Positions 16,134 through 25,113 of a stretch of 64,000 bases of DNA are shown here, piece by piece. The notes under the pieces were generated by a model, which was not told where the DNA came from, searched no databases, and was given only the letters and a program-made list of their open reading frames with translations. The position numbers and the translations under genes were made by a program. This DNA is from an uncultured Lachnospiraceae bacterium (GTDB lineage: Bacteria; Bacillota; Clostridia; Lachnospirales; Lachnospiraceae), in the NCBI GenBank assembly GCA_905209075.1, contig CAJLRL010000005.1, positions 1 through 64,000 on the forward strand, written 5' to 3'. Every line of letters starts with the position of its first letter. Positions within the stretch are counted from its first letter, which is position 1.

Positions 16134-16893
16134 GTTTTTCACCGCCCGTCGTAAGTACTGTAAGAGTATCCTGGATCTTTACATAAAGCTGGTCATCTGT
16201 GAGATTTCCACGGTAGATCTGATGGAATACCTCGCCATCCTTTATAAAAAGTATCCTGTTGGCATGGCTTGCAGCCTTTGTGCTGTGTGTTACCATAAGG
16301 ATCGTCTACCCTTCTTCATTTATCTGGTTAAAAAGTGTGAGCAGACTGTCTGTTGCCTTTGAATCCAGCGCTCCCGTAGGCTCATCAGCTAAAATTAATT
16401 CTGGATTTGTTATTATTGCACGAGCTACAGCCACTCTCTGCTTCTGTCCACCGGACACCTCATACGGATATTTTTCAAGTAATTTATCAATTCCGAGTTT
16501 TACCGCTATAGGCTTTAGCCTTTGCTCCATCTCTTTGTGATCAACACCTGAGAGGACAAGCGGTAAAAAGATGTTATCCTTTAATGAGAAGTTATCTAAC
16601 AGGTTAAAATCCTGAAATACAAATCCTAAATGATTCCGTCTGAATGCTGATATTTCTTTTTCCTTTACCGATACAAGGTTTTTACCATTTAACAATACCT
16701 CACCGGATGTTGGCTTATCGAGCGCTGCGAGGATATTTAGCAGTGTAGTCTTTCCCGATCCCGACTCACCCATTATTGCGACATATTCACCCTGTTCCAC
16801 GGTAAAATTTATGTTCTTCAGTGCCTGTACCTGATTGCCACCAAACCTTGTCGTATATATTTTTTTGAGGTTGCTTACTTCTAAGATTGCCAT
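16126..16893 (-). pseudogene. BceA-like ABC ATPase interrupted by an in-frame amber codon
   Basis: The frame runs from ATG 16893 (GGAG 8 bases upstream) through Walker A GESGSGKTT, signature SGGQKQRVAVARAI and Walker B LILADEPTGALD, then meets TAG at 16306-16308. Past the TAG the same frame continues without a shift, giving TILMVTHSTKAASHANRILF (the H-loop region), and ends at TAA 16126-16128 over the permease start. Relatives read NEEGQTILMVTHS, so the TAG replaces CAG by one base change. The truncated 195-residue product would lack the H-loop His and be unable to hydrolyse ATP normally. A sequencing error or suppression is the alternative. Confidence 0.85.
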
Positions 16894-17072
16894 TTTCAAT
16901 GCTCCTTTGCGATTATTTCTTAAAAATGTTGTTTCAACTTTTATTTTACCTTTATTTTAAATATGACGTCATAATCGGCTTTACAACTTGCTTTGCCGCC
17001 GCTTCATGTCATTATAATAACAAAAGGCCGGAATGTATGCTATCGAATAAGCTTACATTTCGACCTCGTATC

Positions 17073-17086
17073 TTACATTTTTGTAA
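17073..17086 (-). promoter_or_regulatory. BceR-type operator candidate upstream of the interrupted transporter
   Basis: A perfect palindrome, TTACA-N4-TGTAA (CTTACA...TGTAAG extended), lies about 180 bases upstream of the ATPase gene. Another TTACA half-site is at 17053-17057. The palindrome is the same as at 26584 and 29988, although the half-site spacing differs. Elsewhere in this 425-base gap I see a 12-base palindrome TATGACGTCATA at 16962-16973 and the small frame at 17147-17296. Confidence 0.5.
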
Positions 17087-17146
17087 GAAATAAAAATTTA
17101 GCAACTATTAGCCATTATTTTTTACTTTGTCCTGATTATCATACCA

Positions 17147-17296
17147 CTACTCTTTTGTTAGATAAGTAAAATGCTCCGTTCTAACATCCCCCATAAGCAT
17201 ACAAGGTTTATTCTTCTCCTTATGATGATACTTGAATCCACATTTCTCCTGACAGTGTTTTGATTTCTCATTTCCATCATAATACCCACACCACAT
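17147..17296 (-). CDS. Small Cys-rich reading frame, 49 codons (uncertain)
   Basis: Minus-strand ATG 17296 to TAG 17147 encodes MWCGYYDGNEKSKHCQEKCG... with four Cys and a His/Lys-rich middle (KYHHKEKNK). The composition looks protein-like rather than random, but no ribosome site precedes the ATG and the frame is open for eleven more codons upstream. It may be a decayed gene end or a small zinc-binding protein. Confidence 0.3.
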   Translation of the reverse strand: MWCGYYDGNEKSKHCQEKCGFKYHHKEKNKPCMLMGDVRTEHFTYLTKE

Positions 17297-17318
17297 AGCA
17301 CTATAGCCCAAATATATA

Positions 17319-17927
17319 CTATAGATTTTTTATTACCTCAACTCTCGTAACAACGCCCTCTTTCATGCTGTCCACCCTGAGTGCGCAGTCTTTATAATAA
17401 ACGCAGGCACCTATCGCCACGTTTTTACCCTCTTTCTGCAAGTTGTCACTCACGACATTGCGAAGCAATCTGTTCTTTTCCTCAGGTATCCTGGCACCTG
17501 TGATCAGATTTGCATGCGCTACTGTCTGGCTGCCGCGGCATATCATGTGGTCTGCCTCATCAAAACTGCAGAAGAGGAATTTTCTGATCGCAAAAAGTGC
17601 CGCTATCGCACCTATTCCGACCAGCGTTTCATATACATTGAGGTGTTCCACGATCATCTGCCTTGCTGTCGCAAATAAAAGCACTTCTATTATCGTGCCA
17701 GGCTGGTGTGTACAGAGCATTTTTACAAACTCCACACCTATTGCAAGTGACATCGCATATTCCATATAATACTCAAGTTCAAGTTTATCGTGCCATATGT
17801 CAAAAAAGCATTGTCCTACGAGTTTTATGATAAGCACCCCTATCGCAAATATAAGAAATGCGGACAGCACAAGCTCCACATAGGCTGCTATATTTTTCAT
17901 TGTTTTTCTAAGGAATTGTTTCATCAT
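17319..17927 (-). CDS. PsiE-family membrane protein
   Basis: About 202 residues with four predicted membrane helices. The core FVKMLCTHQPGTIIEVLLFA and ARQMIVEH matches the phosphate-starvation-inducible PsiE family, whose biochemical role is unknown. A soluble C-terminal domain of about 65 residues (from GARIPEEKN) is added. I chose ATG 17927, after an AGAGG site; an immediately following ATG is also possible. It stands alone. Confidence 0.75.
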   Translation of the reverse strand: MMKQFLRKTMKNIAAYVELVLSAFLIFAIGVLIIKLVGQCFFDIWHDKLELEYYMEYAMSLAIGVEFVKMLCTHQPGTIIEVLLFATARQMIVEHLNVYETLVGIGAIAALFAIRKFLFCSFDEADHMICRGSQTVAHANLITGARIPEEKNRLLRNVVSDNLQKEGKNVAIGACVYYKDCALRVDSMKEGVVTRVEVIKNL

Positions 17928-18114
17928 CTTTCGTTCCTCTCGCTTTTTAATTACCGGCAACAAGCTTTTTATTGCAGTAATTTACTTTTTTATTATACAG
18001 AGCATACCCTATATACCGCAACTATTCTTTTATATATTTGATTTCCAATTTTGTTTTCTAATAGTTATTTAAATATTCTATGAAAATTATTATCACACCA
18101 TTCTAATTTCATAT

Positions 18115-18150
18115 ATAAAACTCCCACATAATGGTCAAATTATGTGGGAG
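18115..18150 (-). terminator. Terminator of the fumarase operon
   Basis: Perfect 11-base arms CTCCCACATAA and TTATGTGGGAG with an 8-base loop are followed by TTTTATAT on the minus strand. A second weaker hairpin (CCCGCATCTGCGGGG) lies near 18186-18200. The rest of the 18151-18270 gap shows nothing else. Confidence 0.8.
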
Positions 18151-18270
18151 CCTTCGAGCGAAAATTATATTTTTTATGTTTTCTCCCGCATCTGCGGGGC
18201 GTATTTTTATTGCCTGAATATTGTCATGGCAATTCCGTTGCTAAGTATATCTGATATCCGGTTACAACAA

Positions 18271-18897
18271 TTATTTGATGAAGCCTACCTGCTTGCAGAT
18301 TTCCTCTGTTGCAGCATCTTTTTTCTTGTTGAACTCAACCTTCTGCTGCTCGAACCAGTTGTTACCCTCTGCATCTATAGATACAATAAGTGGTCCGAAC
18401 TCTTTCACACGGCAGTTCCATAGTGTCTCAGGCATTCCGAGATCTCGCCACTCTGCACGGACGATCTCCTCAACCTCTGTTGCGGCTACTACTGCATTTC
18501 CTGCCGGGAATACACAGTGGATTGCGCCAAACTCTTTACATGCGCGCTCTGTATTTTCTTTCATACCACCTTTTCCGATGATGACACGAACGCCTGTCTC
18601 TTTTACGAACTCGTACTCGAATTTCTCCATACGCATACTTGTTGTCGGTCCGACAGATACCATCTCGAATTTATCATTCTCGAGTGGTCGGATGATCGGT
18701 CCTGCATGGAAAATTGCATTATTTCTTACGTCTACAGGAAGCTCTCTGCCTTCCTCAACGAGACGGCGGTGTGCCACGTCGCGGCATGTTGTCATGCTTC
18801 CGTTTAAGTAAATTATATCTCCGATCTTTATTCCTTTAAGATCCTCTGCTGAGATTGGTGTTGTTAAGATTGTTTTTCCATTAATTCTCTCTACCAT
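18271..18897 (-). CDS. Fumarate hydratase class I, beta subunit
   Basis: This 208-residue subunit pairs with the alpha subunit to interconvert fumarate and malate. It shows the swivelling-domain features of the Fe-S hydro-lyase C-terminal family: [28 protein letters not shown] and GKGGM. Its ATG overlaps the alpha stop as TAATG, so the two are translationally coupled. A tartrate dehydratase cannot be fully excluded. Confidence 0.88.
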   Translation of the reverse strand: MVERINGKTILTTPISAEDLKGIKIGDIIYLNGSMTTCRDVAHRRLVEEGRELPVDVRNNAIFHAGPIIRPLENDKFEMVSVGPTTSMRMEKFEYEFVKETGVRVIIGKGGMKENTERACKEFGAIHCVFPAGNAVVAATEVEEIVRAEWRDLGMPETLWNCRVKEFGPLIVSIDAEGNNWFEQQKVEFNKKKDAATEEICKQVGFIK

Positions 18898-19796
18898 TAT
18901 AATTCCACCCCCGAATGTGTTGTGATTGTATAGTTAAGGTCCTTATCAAAAACAATGTGTCCGCGTCTGTGGCTCCAGCAGCCTACGTTTACGGCTACAC
19001 CGATTGTAGATGGGTGACGGGCTGTGTTCTCGATATTTACACCCATTACTGAGTATTTTCCGCCCATTCCCTGAGGTCCAAGGCCGATAGCATTGATACC
19101 ATCCTCAAGAAGTGTTTCCATCTTTGCGGCTCTCTCGTTCTCATTGTGAGATCCGATTGGACGCATGAGTGCTTTCTTTGATAAAAGTGCTGCTGTCTCA
19201 ACAGATGTTGCTACACCTACACCTACGAGGAGAGGTGGGCATGCATTTAAACCATAAGTAGTCATAACATCCATTACGAATTTTGTAACTCCTTCATAGC
19301 CCTCTCCAGGCATAAGTACCATGGCTTTTCCAGGAAGTGTACATCCACCACCTGCCATGTATGTGTAGATCTCGCATTTGTCGCTGTTTGGCACGATATC
19401 CCAGAATACTGTAGGTGTTCCTTTTCCAACGTTCTTGCCTGTGTTGTACTCATCGAAAGTCTCGACACTGTTGTGACGAAGAGGCGCCTCAAATGTAGCT
19501 TTTACAACTGCCTCTTTTAAAAGTCCCTCAAGTTCATCAATAAGTGGGAATTTTGTTCCACATTTAACCCAGAACTGAAGTACTCCTGTATCCTGACAGC
19601 TTGGGCGGTTAAGTTTTACCGCAAGCTCCTGATTTCTAAACATTGTATCATAGATTGTTTTTGAAAGAGGACTGTCCTCTTTGTCACGGAGTTCTGTCAG
19701 TTTTGCAATGACATCATCCGGTAATTTTTTTGCTATATGAGCGATAAAATTTGCCATATAGGTGGTAAGCTGTTCTACCTGTTTCTCGTTTGACAT
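18897..19796 (-). CDS. Fumarate hydratase class I, alpha subunit
   Basis: The 299-residue subunit holds the oxygen-sensitive 4Fe-4S cluster, with candidate ligands in [16 protein letters not shown] and NVGCWSH. The substrate segment [15 protein letters not shown] is typical. I chose ATG 19796 with GGAGG 7 bases upstream rather than a frame nine codons longer. The SLC13 carboxylate transporter gene lies upstream on the same strand, which suggests joint use in C4-dicarboxylate metabolism. Confidence 0.9.
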   Translation of the reverse strand: MSNEKQVEQLTTYMANFIAHIAKKLPDDVIAKLTELRDKEDSPLSKTIYDTMFRNQELAVKLNRPSCQDTGVLQFWVKCGTKFPLIDELEGLLKEAVVKATFEAPLRHNSVETFDEYNTGKNVGKGTPTVFWDIVPNSDKCEIYTYMAGGGCTLPGKAMVLMPGEGYEGVTKFVMDVMTTYGLNACPPLLVGVGVATSVETAALLSKKALMRPIGSHNENERAAKMETLLEDGINAIGLGPQGMGGKYSVMGVNIENTARHPSTIGVAVNVGCWSHRRGHIVFDKDLNYTITTHSGVEL

Positions 19797-19860
19797 AGTT
19801 TTTCCTCCTAATATAAATCTCATAAATAATTAAACATTGTTTTAATTTATTATTTATCAC

Positions 19861-19897
19861 TGCAGACTATCTATATCATGATCATGTAAAGTCTGCA
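19861..19897. other. Inverted repeat between the fumarase and SLC13 genes
   Basis: TGCAGACT and AGTCTGCA form perfect 8-base arms around 21 bases. A second imperfect repeat (GACAGACAC with GTGCCTGTC) spans about 19924-19966. They could be terminators of the transporter gene or operators; neither has a good T run. Confidence 0.35.
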
Positions 19898-19991
19898 TAG
19901 TGAAACTCGTAACTTTTTATACCGACAGACACTATCAACATAAGCTGATATGTATGTGCCTGTCTTAATAATGTAATCTTTTCCTGTTTTC

Positions 19992-21257
19992 CTAAGGGAA
20001 GAACGGATAAAAGATTGGCAGTAAGACCATACTTACAATGGTCGCCACTACTATAAGTGGAATGCCGGCCTTTGCATAATCCTTAAAGGTGTATCCACCG
20101 GCTGTAATGACCATTGTGTTGGCAGGCATACCGATAGGTGTGGCGTATGCACATGAACCACCGATAACACATGCCATAAGTACTGCACTTGGATCGGCTC
20201 CAATCTCTGTGGCAATTGATACGCAAATTGGAACCAGAAGTGCTGTGGTGGCGGTATTTGACATAAAGTTCGTAAGTACACAGCAAAGCATAAATACTAC
20301 GAATGTGAGAACATATGGAGATGGGTTTTTGCCAAGTATACCAATGACCGCTGTTGCGATTTCCTCACCTGCGCCTGTCTCCTGAAGAGCCGCTGCAAGT
20401 GATAGTGTTCCACCAAATAAGAAAATGGTTTTCAAATCTATTGATTTAAGTGCGTTTTTCTCACTGATAACGCCGGTAATTATAAGGGCAAGTGCTCCTA
20501 CACAGCCGATAACACAAAGCTTGATGCCAATCTTGTCCTCGAAAATCATTCCCAAAAGTGTAAGGATTAAGATAATCAATGACATCATCTGTTTCCATTT
20601 AGGCACATTTGAAAAATCCTTCTGCTCATCATATGAGCTTTCCGTACTGCCCTGCTTTTCAGGCAGGAATTTGTATCCTATAAATGCAAAGTACATAATA
20701 CCTACTATAAGTATCGGAAGTCCTACCTTTGCATACTCGAAAAATCCAAAGCTAAGTCCCATCTCTCCCATGGCTGATTGTGCTATGAGATTTCCAGGTG
20801 CACCGATGAGAGATAAGTTTCCACCCATGGCTGCTGCAAAAACAAGTGGCATAAGAAGCCTCGATCTCGAGTATCCTGATTTTGCAGCAATTCCGATAAC
20901 TACCGGAATGAGAACTGCTGCTGTTCCCGTGTTTGAAAGTACTCCGCTCATCAGTCCCACGATCACCATGATCGCTATAATAAGCTGTCTCTCTGTCTTG
21001 GCGAAGTGTGTTACCACTCCTCCGATCTTGTTTGCCATACCGGTCTCAAACAATGCTCCTCCGACGATAAACATCGCTACGAAAAGAATTACGTTGCTGT
21101 CGATAAATCCCGAAAAGGCTTTTTTCCAATCAAGCACTCCTGTGACGACTAATCCGACACACACTATCATAGACGTAACCCCCAGTGGAATCTTTTCCCA
21201 CACGAACATCACAACGGCAAACAATAAGAATAAAAGTGTTATTGTTGCTGGACTCAT
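19992..21257 (-). CDS. SLC13/DASS-family carboxylate transporter
   Basis: A 421-residue integral membrane protein with about eleven helices and two inverted halves. Each half carries the conserved hairpin motif: SNTGTAAVLIPVV (about 109-121) and SNTATTALLVPI (about 330-341). These signatures bind sodium and a di- or tricarboxylate in the DASS family. The location next to fumarase and two GntR/FCD regulators points to malate, fumarate, succinate or tartrate uptake; the substrate is inferred. Confidence 0.85.
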   Translation of the reverse strand: MSPATITLLFLLFAVVMFVWEKIPLGVTSMIVCVGLVVTGVLDWKKAFSGFIDSNVILFVAMFIVGGALFETGMANKIGGVVTHFAKTERQLIIAIMVIVGLMSGVLSNTGTAAVLIPVVIGIAAKSGYSRSRLLMPLVFAAAMGGNLSLIGAPGNLIAQSAMGEMGLSFGFFEYAKVGLPILIVGIMYFAFIGYKFLPEKQGSTESSYDEQKDFSNVPKWKQMMSLIILILTLLGMIFEDKIGIKLCVIGCVGALALIITGVISEKNALKSIDLKTIFLFGGTLSLAAALQETGAGEEIATAVIGILGKNPSPYVLTFVVFMLCCVLTNFMSNTATTALLVPICVSIATEIGADPSAVLMACVIGGSCAYATPIGMPANTMVITAGGYTFKDYAKAGIPLIVVATIVSMVLLPIFYPFFP

Positions 21258-21330
21258 ATCATTTTCCTCCTCCGCTTAGTATTTGATATGTGATAATGTA
21301 TCCAATTTCTAAGTTTAAGATATAACAAAA

Positions 21331-21366
21331 AGCCGAAATCGTCAATACCCTTTTGACAATTTCGGC
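21331..21366 (-). terminator. Terminator between the GntR gene and the SLC13 gene
   Basis: Arms GCCGAAATCGTCAA and TTGACAATTTCGGC (one mismatch) are followed on the minus strand by TTTTTG. The transporter must therefore have its own promoter; the 9-mer TTGGATACA at 21304-21296 (minus) is in that region. Confidence 0.75.
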
Positions 21367-21458
21367 AATTTATATATATTTACCATTTTAAATTTATGCA
21401 CTTATAACATATAGTATGTTAAATTCCTAACACTTCGGCGATTTTTAAAATTTTATGT

Positions 21459-22103
21459 TTATACATAATATGTCAGCATGTCATCACAGCTTCTCATGAT
21501 ATGTTCATACATTTTCTGCTGTGCAAGCTGCACATCATGGGCTTTTATCGCTTCGTAAATAGCTTTATGTTCTTTTAGCGAAATATTTGCGTATTCTTCT
21601 TCCGTGACCATACTTCCCATTGAAAGTCCGTTCCAAAGCTCAGCAATCATATTTTCCATTTTTTTATTACCTGACGTAGCCCAGATTTCACTGTGAAATT
21701 CACGGTTACAATTGGCATACTGGCTGTAGTCTCCTGACTCTATCATCTTTTTTGCACCAAGGTATGACTGTTCTATCTTATGGATATCTGTATCCGGTGA
21801 TGCTGCAATCCCCGCACATGCGCTCTCTAATATACCCCTGAGCTGATAGTGTTCTCTGATATATGTTTCTGTGATGCCAAGAACTATTGCGCCTTTATTG
21901 GGTCTTAGTTTGATAAGTCCATCACGGGACAATATCTGAAAAGCTTCACGCACTGGCGTTATAGATACATTCAGCTGTTGTGCCACACTCTCAAGTGAGA
22001 GATTTTCCCCTTCCTCTATCTGCTTTGACAAGATTGCCTTTCGAAGTTCTGATGCTACACGTTCCTTCGCAGATGGAATCTTTATCGGTTTTAATACTGC
22101 CAT
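21459..22103 (-). CDS. GntR-family regulator with FCD domain (1)
   Basis: The 214-residue protein has an N-terminal winged helix (VASELRKAILSKQ, then VSITPVREAFQILSRDGLI) and an all-helical FCD ligand domain. FCD regulators often sense carboxylates through a metal ion bound by Asp/His residues (here NREFHSEI and the HIMRS region). Adjacent to the SLC13 and fumarase genes, it is the likely regulator of them. Confidence 0.88.
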   Translation of the reverse strand: MAVLKPIKIPSAKERVASELRKAILSKQIEEGENLSLESVAQQLNVSITPVREAFQILSRDGLIKLRPNKGAIVLGITETYIREHYQLRGILESACAGIAASPDTDIHKIEQSYLGAKKMIESGDYSQYANCNREFHSEIWATSGNKKMENMIAELWNGLSMGSMVTEEEYANISLKEHKAIYEAIKAHDVQLAQQKMYEHIMRSCDDMLTYYV

Positions 22104-22188
22104 ATTATTATATTCCTCTTGATTACAATATTATTCTATATTTTCACCTTGTACATTGTTCAATGATAAGTGCAAAGCTATATCATCA

Positions 22189-22821
22189 TTATCCGTTTTT
22201 ATCTACCCGTTCTTTAATTACAGCCTCACAAAGACATTTAAAATAATCACGTAAAAGTTTTTTTACTTTTTCTATATCCATAGCATTATACGCAGCTGCT
22301 ATTTCAGATAGCAATTCGAGTCTATGCGTATTTTCCCTGCCTGCTGCCGTCTCTTCAACTGCGAATCTGATATAACACCATAACCCATTTTCAAGTATAT
22401 GTATAAAATACTCATTGTGACTGTTTACTATAAGAGTCTCATGGAATTGTACCTCTGGTGACATATTTCCTGCCATATTCAATGTTCTGACCGTCATATC
22501 CTCTATACTGTTTCCCCATAACGGCACACCTGATTTCATCATAGCCCTTATCAGCTTTATCTCCACATCAGACAAAAGCTCATAGATTTCTTCTATAACA
22601 TCATCCGAAAAATCAGCAACCACAACATGTCTTGTAGCAAGCCTTTTTACAAGCCCTTGAGACTCAAGTATCTGTAATGCCTCCCGGATAGGTATTCTCG
22701 AATAACCAAGGCTGTCTGCAAGTTCTTCCTGGCGCAGCGGATCACCCGACTGCATATGTCCTGATAAGATTTCATTCTGGATAGCTTCTGCTATATAATC
22801 ACATACTCTTTTATTCCTCAT
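22189..22821 (-). CDS. GntR-family regulator with FCD domain (2)
   Basis: A second, divergent 210-residue GntR/FCD regulator lies 85 bases upstream of the first. The winged helix reads IAEAIQNEILSG and YSRIPIREALQILESQGLV. The helical domain is shorter and less conserved (QFHETLIVNSHN). Two FCD regulators in tandem suggest sensing of two ligands or hierarchical control of the carboxylate genes. A TTGGATACA 9-mer upstream (22842-22850) also occurs before the SLC13 gene and may be an operator half. Confidence 0.85.
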   Translation of the reverse strand: MRNKRVCDYIAEAIQNEILSGHMQSGDPLRQEELADSLGYSRIPIREALQILESQGLVKRLATRHVVVADFSDDVIEEIYELLSDVEIKLIRAMMKSGVPLWGNSIEDMTVRTLNMAGNMSPEVQFHETLIVNSHNEYFIHILENGLWCYIRFAVEETAAGRENTHRLELLSEIAAAYNAMDIEKVKKLLRDYFKCLCEAVIKERVDKNG

Positions 22822-22896
22822 AATATATTATTATATATGAATTTGGATACAATTTCCAGTATTAATGATAGTACCTTTTCCACATTTATTACCATT

Positions 22897-22930
22897 GTTA
22901 CTGTTCACACCTAACAGTGTGACCAGCAAC
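22897..22930 (-). repeat. 34-base dispersed repeat, copy 2 (inverted)
   Basis: Reverse complement matches 6728-6761 with two differences, both outside the ACTGTT/AACAGT arms. It directly abuts a GC-rich hairpin on one side. Confidence 0.7.
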
Positions 22931-22931
22931 A

Positions 22932-22967
22932 ATTACAGCCCTGCCTCTAAGGGGCAGGGGCTGTAAT
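22932..22967 (-). terminator. Hairpin after the LprI-domain lipoprotein gene
   Basis: ATTACAGCCC-TGCC pairs with GGCAGGGGCTGTAAT around a short loop. It is strong but has no T run, so termination may be partial. It lies directly next to the 34-base repeat. Confidence 0.5.
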
Positions 22968-22998
22968 CACTCAATAATTAACACTATGGCGAACCTAT

Positions 22999-24165
22999 CT
23001 ATCTCAGATACTGTGCAAGTTCATACACCCTCGCTTTTGTAATTTCTGCTGCTTCATCATTCTCCAGAAGTGGCTGAAGCGAACCACCTTCTGCTTCCTT
23101 TCCTGCAGCCTCTACCTGTTCATCTTTATCTGAGATCCACTGACGTTCCTCCTGAGTGAGCTGGTCCATCGTGCTTTCATCCAGCTTATCCTTAAGACGC
23201 GACCATATTGAATTTAACTCATCATCCCACAGTTTATACAGATCTCCGGATAATGTATTCATTTCTGACTGTGTAAGACTTGAATCGTTCTGCAGTTTAT
23301 CCTCGATCACCGCAGCCTGCGCTTCGATCTGTTTAAGCTCATCATCTATCCCCGATGCCTGACCATTTCCTGTTGTACTGCTGCTATCTGTTACAGAATT
23401 CGTTGTGCTGTCAGAATTTGGTGTACTGCCCGATCCTGTATCCGTTCCTGCAAAGCCATCGCCTGCATTCTCATTATATAATCCGTAAAATGTCAGTGTG
23501 CTTTTATTATTCACAAGCATATTTACCCAGCTTAAATATCCCTGTGGTAAAGAACTTACAGGTGTTCCCGGAAGATAAATATAGAAATTTCCCGCATTTT
23601 CAAAACCATATGGATCTGAATATATAATTTTCACACCATCAACTATTTCCTGTTTATCACTTGGCTGTTTCTGTTCGATGTTTTTAAGCTGCACACAGTA
23701 TGTATAGTCATTTACCTTCTTAACATCCGTAAACTTGCCCCGGAATTCGCATTCATATCTCGTTCCGTTAGGATAATTCGTGCCTGTGTCCCCTGCATCC
23801 ATATCATGGTAATACCCCGAAAAGCTTCCGTCGTCATCAAATTTCATGTCTGTTTCCCATGCTCCTGCACCGCTGGAAAAATAGAATGACTGACCCTTTA
23901 ACTGGCTCCACAATTCGTCTGCGGTAGAATCATCCGTTTTTTCTATATTTTCTGTCCCATTGTAGCTTTCCTCTGGCGACTCAGTACCATCGTCTTTTTT
24001 ATCTTTGCTTACTTTTTCTTTTGATTTCTTATTCTTTTGCTTAGACTCGTGTTTTACAGTTGATTCATTTGCTGCACCGCTGTCCGAGCTGTCGGAACAT
24101 CCGCTGAAACAGACCGCCCCTATCAGAACAGAGATTCCTATTGCCACTAATTTTGTTTTCTTCAT
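22999..24165 (-). CDS. Secreted lipoprotein with an LprI-like C-terminal domain
   Basis: A lipoprotein signal (MKKTKLVAIG... with lipobox FSGC, Cys at 23) is followed by a Lys/Ser/Asp-rich linker, a unique beta-rich middle domain (about 85-240), a Ser/Thr/Gly-rich linker, and an LprI-like (DUF1311) domain at 275-388 with LTQEERQWISDKDEQVEAA. LprI-type domains are linked to lysozyme-inhibitor proteins; function in Firmicutes is not established. It follows the histidine kinase by 18 bases, so it is in that operon. Confidence 0.75.
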   Translation of the reverse strand: MKKTKLVAIGISVLIGAVCFSGCSDSSDSGAANESTVKHESKQKNKKSKEKVSKDKKDDGTESPEESYNGTENIEKTDDSTADELWSQLKGQSFYFSSGAGAWETDMKFDDDGSFSGYYHDMDAGDTGTNYPNGTRYECEFRGKFTDVKKVNDYTYCVQLKNIEQKQPSDKQEIVDGVKIIYSDPYGFENAGNFYIYLPGTPVSSLPQGYLSWVNMLVNNKSTLTFYGLYNENAGDGFAGTDTGSGSTPNSDSTTNSVTDSSSTTGNGQASGIDDELKQIEAQAAVIEDKLQNDSSLTQSEMNTLSGDLYKLWDDELNSIWSRLKDKLDESTMDQLTQEERQWISDKDEQVEAAGKEAEGGSLQPLLENDEAAEITKARVYELAQYLR

Positions 24166-24183
24166 AAACTTTACCTCACTGAT

Positions 24184-25113
24184 TTATTTGTATGTATTTT
24201 CACTATCTAAAACCGGAAGTACTATCGTAATTGTAGCTCCGCTGTCAATGTCTCTTCTGTTTTCTATGCGTATACTTCCGTGATGTGCCTGTATTATATC
24301 TTTAGCCATCGAAAGACCTATTCCATAACCACGTTTTTTATTGTCAAATCTGCTGAATCTGTCAAAAATGCTTCCTATTCGATCGTTTGGTATTCCATTT
24401 CCCTGATCGGATATCGTGATACATATATCTTTGATCTGGTCTTTTACGGCTATTTCTACTGTACTGCCCATTTTGGTGTGTTCAACCGCATTTTTTACTA
24501 TATTCTCAAATGCCTCTGCGATCCAGAATCCATCGCCTGTCAGCTTAAATCCCTTGGGACATCCTGATTTTATTATAACATTTTTTTCTTTTATCATGGG
24601 CTGTAATTTGATAAGGCAGTCCGATATGACCTTTTCCATATCTATCTGCTCATAGATCATTTTAATTTTGCCTGATGCCAGCTGGCTCGAGCGGAGTATG
24701 CGATCGATCTCCCAATGCATTCTGTCAACACATGCCTGGCTTTTTTGTACAGTTGTTTTTATACTATTATCATCTTTTATCTGCAATATATCAAGTTGAA
24801 TCTGGAGTGCTGTTATGGCATTCATTATCTGGTGCGCCATGTTTTCAACAAAATTTTCTATTTCCTTTTCTCTTACATTCTTTGCCTCATACATATTTAA
24901 AATATATTTTTCCATCTGCGAAATAGTATTTTCCAGATTCGCCATGTATCCCTCGTCGAGGGTCTGTGGCAGCTGTTCTTTCGGATAATGCATGAATTTA
25001 TCAATTTCAGCAGTCAGTCTTTCTATGTACGCCCGCTGTTTATTTAGTTTATAAAACATGACAATTGCTGCGGTAAAACATACCACAGCAAAAATTAATA
25101 TTATATATATCAT
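24184..25113 (-). CDS. Sensor histidine kinase, short N-terminal type
   Basis: About 309 residues: one N-terminal membrane helix, a coiled-coil stretch, a phosphoacceptor His in NMAHQIMNAITALQ and a HATPase domain with NAVEHTK, DQGNGIP and GYGIGLSMAKDI. The start at 25113 overlaps the response-regulator stop as ATGA. There is almost no external sensory part, so the signal probably comes from a membrane partner. Confidence 0.88.
   Translation of the reverse strand: MIYIILIFAVVCFTAAIVMFYKLNKQRAYIERLTAEIDKFMHYPKEQLPQTLDEGYMANLENTISQMEKYILNMYEAKNVREKEIENFVENMAHQIMNAITALQIQLDILQIKDDNSIKTTVQKSQACVDRMHWEIDRILRSSQLASGKIKMIYEQIDMEKVISDCLIKLQPMIKEKNVIIKSGCPKGFKLTGDGFWIAEAFENIVKNAVEHTKMGSTVEIAVKDQIKDICITISDQGNGIPNDRIGSIFDRFSRFDNKKRGYGIGLSMAKDIIQAHHGSIRIENRRDIDSGATITIVLPVLDSENTYK

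Noticed and set aside
16306..16308. Amber codon as a pyrrolysine or other recoding site
   Set aside because: The ATPase family does not use pyrrolysine, the residue is an ordinary Gln in relatives and no recoding structure is evident.
18275..18811. 178-codon plus-strand frame
   Set aside because: Antisense to the fumarase beta gene, which has clear family motifs and coupling to alpha.
20425..21279. 284-codon plus-strand frame
   Set aside because: It lies fully antisense to the SLC13 transporter gene, has no ribosome site and shows the Ile/Pro/Ser-rich pattern of an antisense frame.
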